Shown here piece by piece: positions 47,189-59,278 of a stretch of 64,000 nt of DNA. The DNA comes from Mya arenaria. Lineage: Eukaryota; Mollusca; Bivalvia; Myida; Myidae. The notes below the pieces were generated by a model. The model made no database searches and was not told where the DNA came from. It was given only the letters and a program-made list of their open reading frames with translations. Location: positions 30,570,738-30,634,737 of the forward strand of contig NC_069135.1 of the NCBI RefSeq assembly GCF_026914265.1. The letters run 5' to 3'. Within the stretch, counting starts at the first letter, position 1. Every line of letters starts with the position of its first letter. The position numbers and the translations under genes were made by a program.

Positions 47189-50100
47189 TCAATACTGAGG
47201 CATGCGTTCAAAGAAGGGTATCTGCGTCAAAGACACTTTATACCCTCTAAGCCATCTTGGCCCAAGAACTATCTTGTCCTTGTTTACATCCTTCCAAACG
47301 CCTCCGGGTACATAAATGTCCCGAACCGCCTCATTGCGCTCCACCGCCTCGCAGAAGATGGGTGCCACCAGATATGTGTCTGCCAATACAAACTGGTCGC
47401 CAACGGTAAAGGTGGCGTCATCAGCGCGTTTACGCCACCATAGCGGCTCCATTACAGGCTCGCCCGCTAGGATACGACCCTGCATCCCATAAATTGCGTC
47501 CATAACTACGGTGGAATGGAAAATCGTTAGATTCCTCGAAATTTCAACGACACCGACGTCGTAGTGCCAGGGTTTGATAGTGTATCTCATGGCCGGAAGG
47601 AATGCGGACAGTTGCATCCACCGGATATATAATTCTCTGCTGGGATACCTGGCTATATCATCTTCGTCGTCGTGATCAACATCGAATCCATCGGACATAA
47701 CGAACGGGTACCCCATTAAACCGAGATTGAGAATATCAGGAATTATATTTTTCAAACACTTTTGGCCATGCGTCTCGACGATTGACGATGGTAATGCAAT
47801 TAGATGCGAAATATGCTGAGACTGAGAGGTACTCTCTACTATTGAGTTCCCAAGTGTTGAGACCATATCAGAGAACATTTGTTTTAATTGGTTAGGATTC
47901 ATTTCGTCAATATGAAAAACTGGCTTGTGTGGTATCCAAGATGAAGTCCCGTAGGCGAACCGGAATGTCTTGATGTCATATTTCTCTGCTATGGTTCGTA
48001 TTTTAGACATGTACCATTCACGTGCAATCGGATTCGAGACGTCAAGCATGACGCCAACGCCATGTTCCCAACGTAGAAGTGCCGGTACTGAGCCACCGAA
48101 GTCTTTGACGAAATAATCTTTGTTAAGTCCCTCTTGGAAATTAACAGAACGAAAGCTGAAGAACGGGTACAAATTCAGGGACATGTCACAATTTGTCTGT
48201 TTAATAGACGTCGTAAGATTTGTAAGATTTTTGAAATGATGTTGACTGAATGTAAAATCTCCGAAATTTGATTCCCATTTGCCATCCAGTTCCAGAGAAC
48301 TGCAGTTTAGTTTATTTCTAATAAGCGACGTCGCAACGTTTTGTATGACACTTTCGTTCAGTTGAAAATCATCAGCGTCCCAAACAGTCGACCAATGAGG
48401 ATATTGCAAGAATGATCTTTCTGGCATTGCCGTAACGGTTGGGAAGTACGTTTTTCGAATGAAACTGTGGGTATCCCTTATGTTTACCCCATTACAGACA
48501 GTGTATTTAAAAGTCTTGAGATACATGTCGTCATGGTGATAAAAATCACCGGTATCTTTACCAATAATACAAAACGCACCGACCCGTCTCCGGTTCCAGC
48601 TAATTTCCAAGGGGTAGTTGGAATCAACTACCACTGCTTCGCCGTTTGAAGAAATCCAATAATATTCGATGGCTGAAGTGAACGTTCCGCTTCCATGATG
48701 TTTGGCTCTGTTTACGGTGAACCTAAAGCCGTCATGTCGTATCGGCCACTGACTTTCGCTCCGATTTCCAGGCCCGTACCAGTAACCACTTCCGATGTTG
48801 TAACAATCAAACGGCGCTGTTCCGTGCTGCATATTCCACGTTACGTTATAGCACTGTGTATTGTTCACTACAAAGTGACTTATATCCAATCTTCCATGTT
48901 CTCGCCACTTTAAACACGTTTTGTCCAAAATCTGCGCGTAATCTGGATAACAATGCGTAGGATTTTTCCACGAAGGTATGTCAAGCCCTAATGCCCCAGA
49001 AAATGTATCGAGCCCGGCGGAATCGCCCAATGTTAGTACCCGCTTCTTTCCGTCGAAGAAGACCTTCTGTGCAGATTGGACGTACTCGTGGTGTTCACTG
49101 TGGAAATGGAGACCAACGACGACGAAAGTAAGCGTCAGCAAGAACAGGAAAAGGACCAACAAGTGCAGTTTATACTTCTCTACCAACCGCTTCCGTTCGG
49201 ACCACATCTGCAATAAAGGACATGTGCTATAAGTTAAATAGACTTACAGGTAACACGTTTTAAGGGTGAAATGGTTCCTAGTGGTTAAATGTTTTCAAAC
49301 CATATGTTTAAGGTTATTTGGTTCTACTGGTAGCATGTTTAAAATGCGCAATGTTTACTTGTAGCAGATTTTAAACGTGAAATAGTCCTACTTGTATTCT
49401 CTTATTTTAAAGTAAAATGGTCCTACTTGTTTTAGAGTGAAATTATTTTACTTGCAACATGATTTTTAAACTGAAATTGTTTCTATTTTTGCAGCATGTT
49501 TTTAAAATTAAAAATGTTTAACTTGAAGCATGTTTGAAAACTAAAATGGTCCTATTTAAAGCATGTTTTTAAAAAGTGAAACAGTCCTACGTGTAGCAAA
49601 TTTTTAAAAGTGAAATTGTTTTACTTGAAGCATGACTTTGAAAGTGAAAAGGTCATACTTATAGCAGGGTTTTATTAGTGTAATGTACCTACTTGTAGCA
49701 TGGTCATACTTAAAGCATTTTTGCTTAAGTGAAATGCACTTATTCCATTGTCGTACTTTCAACAACTTTTACAAGCGTTATGGTCCTACCTGTAGCAGAG
49801 TCTTACTTGTTACATGTTTTTGAAAGTGAAATGGTACAATTTGTAACATGTTTTACAAGTGCAATGGTCCTACTTGCAGCATGTATTAAAAATGAAATGG
49901 TCCTACTTGCAGCATATTTTAAAAGTGAAATGGTCCTACTTGCAGCATGTATTAAAAATGAAATGGTCCTACTTGCAGCATGTTTTAAAAGTGAAATGGT
50001 CCTACTTGCAGCATGTATTAAAAATGAAATGGTCCTACTTGCAGCATATTTTAAAAGTGAAATGGTCCTACTTGCAGCATGTATTAAAAATGAAATGGTC

Positions 50101-53100
50101 CTACTTGCAGCATGTTTTAAAAATGAAATGGTCCTACTTGTAGCATATTTTAAAAATGAAATGGTCCTACTTGCAGCATGTTTTAAAAATGAAATGGTCC
50201 TACTTGCAGCATGTTTTAAAAATGAAATGGTCCTACTTGTAGCATATTTTTAAAGTGAAATGGTCCTACTTGTAGCACGTCTTAAAAAGGTAATGGTCCT
50301 ACTTGTAGCACGTCTTAAAAGTGAAATAGTCCTACTTGTAGCATATTTTAAAAGTGAAATGGTCCTACTTGCAGCATGTTTTAAAAATGAAATGGTCCTA
50401 CTTGTAGCACGTCTTAAAAAGGTAATGGTCCTACTTGTAGCACGTCTTAAAAGTGAAATAGTCCTACTTGTAGCATATTTTAAAAATGAAATGGTCCTAC
50501 TTGTAGCATATTTTAAAAGTGAAATGGTCCTACTTGTAGCATGTTTTTGAAAGTGAAATGTTACAACTTGTTGCATGTTTTTCAAAGTGAATGGTCCTAC
50601 TTGTAACATGTTGGTCCTACTTGTAGCATGTTTTGAAAAATGAAATAGCCCTACTTGTAACATATTTTAAAAGTGGTCATACTTTAAACATGTTTTAAAA
50701 AGTAAAATGATCTTGCTAATATGTTTTTCTTCATATGAATGACATTACTTGAAGAATTGTATTAACGCTGACAGTGTCCTATAATTAAAATGTTCAAAAT
50801 AATAAATTGATTCTTAAGTTGTAACTGTCTTACTGCATAACCTTAAAAATGAAATTGTCCGTCTGTTTAATTTGCAATTTTTAAAGGGGTACTGCATTTT
50901 ACTTACGTTAAGTCTTGATAGCGGATATATGTGATACGCTTGATCGCTGAAAAGTTTCGCTGTAAAGTCGTTTGCTAATATTCGATGTGTTTATTACGAA
51001 ATGTAGCTTACTTATTTGCTAAAACGATTGCCAGATGATATTATAAATTGCTGTGGTTCTTTTTTCGTTTTAAATGCATACTTACTTTTGTTTTTTATTA
51101 AAGTGTGCATTAACCGCTAATTTCTTTTGTCATATTCATACCGATTCAGCATGTTACTCTATATCGTTATTAAGTTTGTTGGCCTAACGTTAGTCAGTAA
51201 AATTGACGTTTTAATAGTATGCTAATTTACAAGTTTGAATCGTGCTATTTAAGTTTTATGAACAATCACCTATATGTGCTTAATTTAAATACACATTATG
51301 TTCTATTTTTCTGGTATGTTCTGAAATATTCTTTGCTTTTATGTATCTTTTTTTAAATATCAGCAAATAAAACATACATGTTTGAGGTTATTCTTTCCGA
51401 AGCATCTCCAATGACGAACACCATATTGCTTGCGTAACTCCTGCATAGCCGCAGTTCCATGTTGATCTACAAAAAGTGCAATGGAGTCTTTCCGCACTTT
51501 AAACTGATGTCCAGCAACTGAATCCTCAGACACGACTGACTCATTATCACTCGGTCGTTGTTTCAGAATAGACTTCGGTGGTGTGTCGGATGATCCCCGT
51601 CGGGTTCCAAAGCTCGCCGGCAATGATACAGACGATATCTTTTGTGTCGGATTGACCATGGTATGCTGAATAATCGCCGGTTGATCATAAACGGGCACCC
51701 GAATTGGCGCCGGCGACAGACGTCTGACGGGGCGATCCGCGGCTTCTTGATAAGTCGGCGGCGGGCTATGGCTGTCAAGATGTACGCCTTTTAGGGAGTC
51801 TTCATCGTCTGCCACGTACGCGCGGTTGTCTATGCCGCTGGCGTATCCTTCTTCAACGTCGCTGATGCTTAATTCGCTGGTTGTCCTTTCAATAGCTCCA
51901 GGGCTGTCTCCATCCTCTGTACCTAGTCCCTCGTCTTTGTCTGACGTAATTTGCTTTAACGACACTCTCTTTGGTCTGGTACCATTCTCATAGGTTATCA
52001 CATTATTATTTGTATTTTCGTCTGAATAATATTCAGGCTCTTCGCAGACGCTTTGTCGTATTTCATCATTAAGAGGATATCTACTACCGTTAATGAGCGT
52101 CGTAGTGTCAAAGGAAACCTTTCGTGTTCTCGGCGTATCTTGCACTGCTATGAATTCCGCTGATCGTGTACGCTGCAACCGTGCATCCGACGAAATCTTC
52201 CGACGAGGTCCGGTGGTTCGCATTTCCAGCGACGCCGACGAGGGCGATAGCCGGGCATCCGAGGAAAACTTACGCGACTTTTGTTCAATAAGGCGCTGCA
52301 CAGGAGAGGACGGACTCGGCGAAAGCCGCCGCCGCTGTTGTTCCGGGCTCCTCTCATAGTGTCGCCGGTAATCTTCAGAGTGCGCGCGTTTCACAGGAAC
52401 CTCGTCTGAATGCAGATAAAATAGCTTTACTTTAATGTTACGCAACAGTGCCATAAAATTCATATTAAATATTGAAAGCTACACATGAAAAAAGCTATTG
52501 ATCCAATACAGTACTACTGTTTGGGGTCGTGCGTTCGAGCCCAACCAGCTAGCCGAAGCAGTTATCCAGTCCGTTTCATTTGGAATAGCATTCATGTATT
52601 TCATACCATACATTTACCACTGGCAAGATAATCGGTTTAATAAAGTGTTCATGAAAAGGCATGAAGCGTAAATTCTTCTAAAAACTTGTAAATATTGTTC
52701 AATCAGTCATAATTGACACCGTTTTTGTTTAGAATTGTTCCAAATATTTAATGTATAGTTTGATATAAGATATTAAAAGACAGCCATATAGTCGTTATCA
52801 TCAACGTCAACTCTTATTTCAATTCAATTCATTTTAATTTAAATCAATGTATTTATTTCCCCTATATAAAAAAGGTTGAACCATTAATTGTCAATGTTTT
52901 GAATATGTTTGTACAACTATCAAGTTGTTTTATGCTGTTTTTGTTTTTCGTAACATGTTAATTACAAAAACAACAATTAGACTGAAGTTGCCTGTATATC
53001 TTTCTGTGTTTATAGCAATTAAACTCTCATAAAACTACTTTCTGGAAAACAAGAAAACTTTAATTGAAATGAATCACGAAAAGAGTACAACAATAATATT

Positions 53101-54595
53101 AACAAAAACCATTCTCTTGCTATTAGATGTGCAACTTTTGCGAACTGTAGCCTAATTAAGAAATTATGCATGTGCATAATCTAACCTCGTAGCATGACAT
53201 GAACGAGTTTGTATAAACCATTTAAATTAGAATATAAATGTCGATCTTTAGTTATGAAACGATACTTTGAAAGAAAACAATATACAAACGGAAAAGAAAG
53301 AAAGAAATAGGTTTTGGGAGGTGCTGAAAACAAAAGACAGGGGAGAAAGCACGAAGAAAAGGAGAAAGAAAAGAGAGAAAGAAAAAAAGAAAAAAGAGCA
53401 AGAAAAGGAAAAGAAAGAAAAGAAGGAAAGAAACAAAGTAAATACAGATTTTCAGGCACGATAAGGAAACGTAAATGTTAAGTAGGGGCTGTTGAAGAAA
53501 ATAAAAAAAATAAAAAAACATACTACAGTTAGTTTTTTTTCAAATGCTTGAGGCTCATATTTGAACTTGAATCAGCAGTTATCTGTGACGTCATCTGCGA
53601 AAGCGGCTAAATAAATAGGTAACAGTGGCGTGTTTGTGTTTGCAAAATGCCTTGCCCCGTAAGCAAGCGGTCTGTTTTACTTTGTTTTTTGTTTTAAAAT
53701 TATCTCTAATTCACATTTTAAAAATTGTTGAAAGTCATTTCATTATCCATTCGCTGAACAATTGGTTTTTAATGATGATGTAAATACCTCAACATGACTC
53801 ATTTTCGCAGAAGATATCACAATATTGCAATGAAAAACAATGTTTCCGTTAACAAATAGGAAATAATTGACATAAAAGCATAATACCTTGCCGACGATCA
53901 CATCCCTCGCTCGGTTCCTCAGCTATAAAGGTTTTCCGCCGGCGGCGGTCGGGGCTCGCACCTTCCTCCGGCCCGTCGGGGGAAATGAGGAAGCCGATGC
54001 TGTCATGGAGGACCCTTTCCTTGTGTCTATCCGTATTAATCTTCAGGTTTTTAGGATTGGCAAGGCGTCTTGGTTTTGTTTCATCGTAGATTATATCTGT
54101 TGGTAGGTCTTTATCTATTTGGTGTTTTTGATGTGTGACTGTTTGATTGTTTTCTAACCTGAGTCTCTTTTCTGTATCTGCAGTATGTTCAGCCTCGTGT
54201 GGTTGTGGTAAATTTTCATCTTCTTCGATAAATACTTCATCGTTTGTGTCTGCTATTTTGGTTAAAGCTTCAATATGTTGGTTACTATCGTCGTCTTGAT
54301 CATATGAATTTGGCATATTGTTGATTAATGTTTTTAACGCCAGACTTTCTGAGTTTTCATCAATGGGTGTATCTGGTGTTATTTGAATTTCGGGACAAGT
54401 TGTTGGACCGTTCGAATTTTGTCGGTTTTCACCGGATATATGATCGGGCATTTCCGTCCCGTTATGCTGTTCATCTCCGTAAATGTCCGGACGAACTTGG
54501 GCCATGATCGTGCGTTTCCGTCGTCTTCCGGGAGGGGATTGTTGGGGAAAAATCTCCTCAGATGTTACGAATTCAGCTGTTGCCTCGGACGCTGA
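47189..54595 (-). CDS. Type II membrane GH31 glycosidase-like protein (MYORG/SITS-binding-protein type), catalytic site altered, 5' incomplete
   Basis: Three exons join in phase: 54595-53887, 52405-51378, 49207-47189 (donors CAAG|gtatta and CAT|gtatgt; acceptors cattcag and attgcag; phases 1 and 0), 1251 codons. Acceptor atttcag just before 54595 implies a further 5' exon; otherwise ATG 54505 (MAQVRPDIY) could start a 1221-residue form. Exons 1-2 (~580 residues) form a low-complexity cytoplasmic region rich in RRxS/T-type sites, with repeats RKFSSDARL/RKISSDARL, KVSF, PPPTY and KSILK. Exon 3 holds a membrane anchor (HLLVLFLFLLTLTFVVVGL), several N-x-S/T sites and a GH31 barrel: YPHWSTVW, LELDGKW, YPFFSFRSVNF, ELYIRWMQLSAFLPAMRY, EPVMEPLWW, DTYLVAPI, RDIYVPGGVW. 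The usual FKFDAGE nucleophile box reads FRFAYGT and the acid/base region is not conserved, so hydrolysis is doubtful. Confidence 0.82.
49260..50710. repeat. 33-bp minisatellite filling intron 2 of the GH31-type gene
   Basis: Unit gaaatggtcctacttgcagc + atgttttaaaaat. Core 49860-50560 is nearly regular; both flanks decay outward. Because 33 is a multiple of 3, long repetitive ORFs open on both strands (11-residue periods such as MVLLAACFKNE); they are artefacts. Variants alternate in a higher order (for example gcagcatgtatt / gcagcatatttt). Confidence 0.9.
53277..53450 (+). repeat. Polypurine (GA-rich) tract
   Basis: About 170 bp of A/G-only-like sequence (aaagaaagaaa, gagaaagaaaa) in intron 1 of the GH31-type gene. 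On the minus (transcribed) strand it is a polypyrimidine run, which yields spurious F/S/L-rich ORFs. Confidence 0.85.
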
Positions 54596-54840
54596 CTGAA
54601 ATAACATATAAATACATGTGAGCAAGGCTATACTAGTGTAAATAAATGCTTAATTATACAACTTATCCCACAATTTTTATTCTGATATTTCCATCAATTT
54701 ATCGAAAATATAATCTCATTGGTACTTTAATAATATTGGGATATGTCGTGACATGATGTAAGTGTATTCTACCGGCTGTAAACAATAAGTTTGTACCGAG
54801 CTAGATTCCGCTTCAGCTAAGCACTTTCACTTATGTTTTT

Positions 54841-55265
54841 GTGACGTATATGCAGTGTGTGTGTACCATGTGATAAATTGCGTCATTAATGCTACATCGG
54901 AAGGCAATATTTTGCTTCGAATAGAAACAACTTCACTTTTTCTTTACCGTTTTAAATGAAACTTAGCACAGTCTACGCCGCCTATGGAGCCCCGTCTTCG
55001 ATCTTTTGCCAGAGTTTGATTGAGAGTTTAGTTTCATAAAACACTTCGACAAACCTTTTCAGTAGTGGCCTTATCAAACTTACGTAATAAAACGAAGGCG
55101 GGGCTTTTAAGCGGCATAGACTGCACTTTGTTTCATTTAAAATGGTGTAGTATAAGAAAAGTTATTTTTGATTTAAGTCTTTATTTTAAGCAGAATGTTG
55201 CGTTCCGACGTAGCATTTATGACGTAATTTATCACGTGGTATACACACACTGATATGGTGACGTC
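54841..55265. mobile_element. Foldback element with ~160-bp arms
   Basis: Left arm 54841-55001 and right arm 55093-55265 are imperfect reverse complements: tgtgtaccatgtgataaatt / cacgtggtatacacac, 'ccgttttaaatgaaac' / 'gtttcatttaaaatgg', 'ggagccccgtcttcg' / 'cgaaggcggggctt'. Central loop ~90 bp. No ORF. Confidence 0.7.
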
Positions 55266-55454
55266 AATTCAGCAACAAACAGTAACATGGCTGCCGCAAT
55301 GACAGTTTTATAAACATGAATTATCCGTGATAAATGTGTTCTTCTACGAGTTTAGTTTGGTATTTGGCATTTGTTTAGCATATTTAAAGGCGATTTGTAG
55401 CCGTTTGATTAGCGATACGATGTATACAAAGATGACCTTTATTTTGTGTAGTGA

Positions 55455-56345
55455 GTTGAGTATAAGTATCTTCCATGGCCGAGAGTGTAAGATAGGTTTA
55501 TCCCGACCAGAGCGTAGGGTGTTTTGCGGAAACGAGGTTTACCGAGTTTCCGCTAAACACCCTGCGCGAGGGTTTGGATGAACCTATCTTACACAATGGA
55601 AGATACCTTTTCTCCCACATCAGTTAAACAAAATTAAGTACAAATGTACTTTTTACTGAAACTCTTTTGTGCGTTGTGAAAATAAATGCGTATGGATATG
55701 TGATAATTCGTGGTTGTTATGGATATGCGCGCAGTGATTCAGATTATTATAATTGTAAAATCGGTCTTTAAATAGTTCTGAGGAGAGTGAACCATTATTT
55801 CTTAAAAGGTGTGTGAAAACTGTCATTTGAAGCGGGAAATAATTAATTAGCATTCTAAATATTGCCACAAGACAAGGTTTCTGTTATCTGTTGTCATGGA
55901 TATGCGCGCAGTGATTCAGAGTATGTTAATAGTCAAATCGGTCTTTAAATAGTTCTAAGGAGAGTGAAGCATTATTTTTTGAAAGGTGCGTGAAAACTGT
56001 TTTATGGTGACATTTGAAGCGAGAAAGACCTATTTGACTATTAACATACTCTGAATCACTGCGCGCATATCCATGACAACCACGAATTATCGCATATCCA
56101 TGTATACGCAATTAATTTCACTAAGCACAAAAGAGTTCCGGCAAAAAATACATTTTTACTTAATTTTGTTTAACTGAGGTGGGAGAAAAAGCATCTACCA
56201 TAGCCGCTCGTGTAAGATAGGTTCATCCTTACCATCGCGCAGGGTGTTTCGCGGAAACTCGGTAAACCTCGTGTCTGCAAAACACCCTACGCTCTGGTCG
56301 GAATGAACATATCTTACACTCTCGGCCATGGAAGATACTTATAAT
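55455..56345. mobile_element. Nested foldback element (~890 bp)
   Basis: The two ends (55455-55610 and 56185-56345) are inverted copies of a ~155-bp unit that is itself palindromic (ccatggccgagagtgtaaga ... gcggaaac..ggt..accgagtttccgc ... tcttacac). Internally, 'ggatatgcgcgcagtgattc' occurs at 55720 and 55898 in one orientation and at ~56070 in the other. A palindrome within a palindrome, non-coding. Confidence 0.75.
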
Positions 56346-56654
56346 CAGGGGTGGGAGGAAAAGTTTATCCGCATGATGACAGTTGGATCATCCTCGAATT
56401 ATTCTGTGTTTGATGGTAGCAGGAGAATATAGTTATCAAGAAAAAATGTCAGACTCATCGTTTACTTTTGAATCGAGAAAAACATGCCTGTATTTTATTA
56501 ATGTAATAAATTGCTACCTTTTGCCAAAAAAATAATTTTGAATTTTTTTTTTTAACAAGTGTAAAAAGTGAACTAGTATGGTATATTTAATAGAATAAGA
56601 TGATCACATTTTGAGTCACGGAACTTACAAACGACCCGTACAATTGACTTGTTC

Positions 56655-56760
56655 AATGAACAATAAGCCATTATTCATTTTAATCAGGTGAATCGGTTGA
56701 TTTAAATCAGAGGTAGGGTCAGTAGTAAAAAATCTCAAACACGAAGCTGGTGAAAGCGTT
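56655..56760 (+). repeat. Dispersed repeat, partner of 62450
   Basis: Shares 'gccattattcat', 'caggtgaat', 'agggtcagtag', 'ctcaaacac' and 'gctggtgaaag' in order with 62450-62560. Confidence 0.55.
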
Positions 56761-56785
56761 ATTAACGTGTATTACCCTAATAATC

Positions 56786-56953
56786 GGGCCAGTGCGACCA
56801 GGCCAGTGCGAGACTCCAGCCCAGTGCGACACTCCAGGCCAGTGGGGTTACAACAGGTCAGTGCGACACTCCAGACTAGTGCGACACTCCAGACCAGTGC
56901 GACACTCCAGGCCAGTCTGGCATACCAGGCCAGTGCGACACTCCAGACCAGTG
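56786..56953 (+). repeat. 18-bp tandem repeat, ~9 imperfect copies
   Basis: Unit ccagtgcgacactccagg with variation. It reads as RPVRHS/TSATLQ-type hexapeptides in open frames, which I treat as artefacts. Two units are irregular (gtggggttacaacagg and gtctggcataccagg). Confidence 0.9.
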
Positions 56954-57822
56954 TACTTTGGTATGTTCAAACTGATAAAATTAAACCATTAGATTCATTG
57001 TTCAAGCATATCTTAACCCAAACCGGATGTTTATTACGTCATTGCCTTATACACCATAACAGGACTGTGTCACGCACGTGTACCATACCTATACTTAAGC
57101 TCTTCCTTAGTAAACCGCCAAGATACTGAGTGTTTGAGTGTAAATACTCGTAAATGAGAAAACGTTTGAATTTGGTAAACAATCGCAGTTTAATGGGGGA
57201 CATGGTGGGATTATGTTTCGTTTCAATACTTTCAATTTGTTTTATTTAAATCAGTGGCTACTATTCAAAGTTTGTTTCCATTATTTTAGTTTTAAAATAA
57301 CTCAATAACTTAACGCTCTGGGCTATTCTTAAGTACGTTATTTGATACTATTGGAAAATGAAGAAATAACATTTCGCAACAGGTAATCTTGGTTAAGTCT
57401 ACGAAGAGAACTAGATCACTTGCAACGGGTTTTATCGATCCGGGCACACACTTAATATCGTATTGGAATCTAGTTAGACGCATTGATTTAAACAGTTGGA
57501 AATTACACAAGAAACTTTGACATCACCTGAGTAAGAAAAAGGTGACATTACCTGAATTTAATAAAAAGTGAATCAAGAAAGAGTACTTGTTATACTGAAA
57601 ACGGATATGTTGAGATTTGTCAAGATTATACGTAGCAATTCTTTCAAAGTGGTGATATCAAAATCCTCTTAAGATTTGTATATGTTTATGGAATGGTTGG
57701 AATTATGAAAAGCTCTTAAGCTAAATCTTGAAAGGACCTACGTTATGTTACCTCAAGCCTAACATGAAACGTGTGACGTGCGGAAACATACTTTGTGAAA
57801 TGAAATAATCATCCGATCTGAG
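56954..57822. other. 5' flank of the two-span membrane protein gene
   Basis: AT-rich. A promoter or 5' non-coding exon may lie here, but no clear signal was found. Confidence 0.35.
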
Positions 57823-59040
57823 ATGGTGATAGCATGTTGTTTAAAGCGAGATGGACACACATTAAAAAGTTTAAAGGAACACTGTCATGCCAGCCAAGAA
57901 CAAAGTAGGAATGTAAATGTTCAGACAATCTCTGTGGTGCTTAAGGACTATTCGAATGACCCTGTTTCGAAAGGAAACTCAGGTACGTGCTACTTTTGGT
58001 TTAAAAATAATTAAAATTTATCGTTGTTGTGATGTCATTCTTAGATGTAATTGGTGATCAAATGTTGTTATATAATATTTTCATGTAAAAAATAATTAAA
58101 ATAGAATAGCCGTGGTTTGAAACGTGACATGTTTTCATGACAACAATAGTGATCATAGATTTTATTCCATTAATGTCACTGTGGTTTTTAAGATAATTCA
58201 TGAGGCCGTCATAAAAGGTTGCCTGATAAAATGTTATGCGCTTGAATAGGCTCCAGTGTTTTAAATTTCTGAAAATTGATATTGTTTCTTTCTTCTTTAA
58301 CAGCCGTTGATGACTCTTCGGAGCCGGAACTGGCGTTCTGGTGCCGTGCCGGCTGTGTTAGCACCGTTTGTGTGTCCGCCCTCATCTTTCTCGCACTTCC
58401 GGCAGGTAAGACTGCACATTTGTCTTTCCTCTAGTTAACGACCGGAATCTTCTGGTTCAGCCATACAACTGTGCTGGTGTTGCCGTGCCGGCGTGTTACT
58501 ATCCATTGTACGTCCATGCTTAACATCCACGTCTTACTCATGGATGGCAATAACGACTGCCATAAGGTCGCTTAATTGTCAGGGGCGTAGCCAACCCTCT
58601 ATTCATCTGGTGTATTCTGTGCCTTCTAATGTGCTTTATGTAATACTGGAAAATGTACAGTTTTAGGATCATGAAGTCAAGTACGCATACTGCAACTGTG
58701 CTGTTTTTTTTATTTTGTCAAAATCATGTGGATTCAGCCGTGTACTCGCATACAGGCAGCTACGCGCCTAATTGTGTCGCCAATTTATAATAGATGCATT
58801 ATGTTATGATAGATAACTATGCTAGGTATGGCCATTGATTAAATATGTTTTTTGATATCGTATTGAAACCCATCATCATCCTCTATTCCAGGAATCCTCC
58901 TGTGTGTCTATGCATCGAATAACGCCGACAACGAACTATTGACCGTCGGCATCATTATATCCTGTCTTCCGATATTGACGCTCCCGCTTATTGTGCTGGT
59001 CTTGTTCAACCGCCGATGTATCCGTAGTTCGCGGTCCTGA
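57823..59040 (+). CDS. Small protein with two membrane spans (3 exons, 136 aa)
   Basis: Exons 57823-57982 (donor TCAG|gtacgt), 58304-58405 (acceptor ttaacag, donor GCAG|gtaaga), 58892-59040 (acceptor attccag), both introns phase 1; total 411 nt. The N-terminal ~60 residues are hydrophilic with several Cys and basic residues (MVIACCLKRDGHTLK) and then an acidic patch VDDSSEPE. Two hydrophobic segments follow: CVSTVCVSALIFLALPAG (split by intron 2) and LLTVGIIISCLPILTLPLIV, with a short loop YASNNADNE. A basic tail FNRRCIRSSRS fits a cytoplasmic C-terminus, so both ends would be inside. Topology and size recall TMEM100-like proteins, but I see no diagnostic identity and give no name. The first ATG is taken; an upstream 5' UTR exon is possible. 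AATAAA at 59273 closes the gene. Confidence 0.72.
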
Positions 59041-59272
59041 CGAAGTATACATAATCGCCATTAACATTCCAGTCAGAAATTTTGAAACCGTTCAATGTCT
59101 TTGTGTGTGATTTAGTTTATACCTTATATAAAGTGATGTACGTATTTCTTTGATGCTTAGTCAATGTTCTAAAAAGGTGCAATGTTGTTGTTTTTTACAA
59201 ACTTGATGTAAAGCTATCATCTTTTATGAATTAACTGTGATATTTATTTGAATACACGTTATGTATAAAGGC

Positions 59273-59278
59273 AATAAA
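59273..59278 (+). terminator. Poly(A) signal of the two-span protein gene
   Basis: AATAAA 233 nt after the stop, followed by an A-run at ~59281-59293. Confidence 0.65.

Noticed and set aside
49729-50663. Long repetitive ORFs on both strands (11-residue periods)
   Set aside because: They arise because the 33-bp satellite unit is a multiple of three and free of stops; the array lies in a confirmed intron.
53181-53521. Phe/Ser/Leu-rich ORFs on the minus strand
   Set aside because: Translation of a polypurine/polypyrimidine tract; no splice or start context.
56750-57129. RPVRHS/TSATLQ repeat ORFs
   Set aside because: Artefact of the 18-bp tandem repeat.
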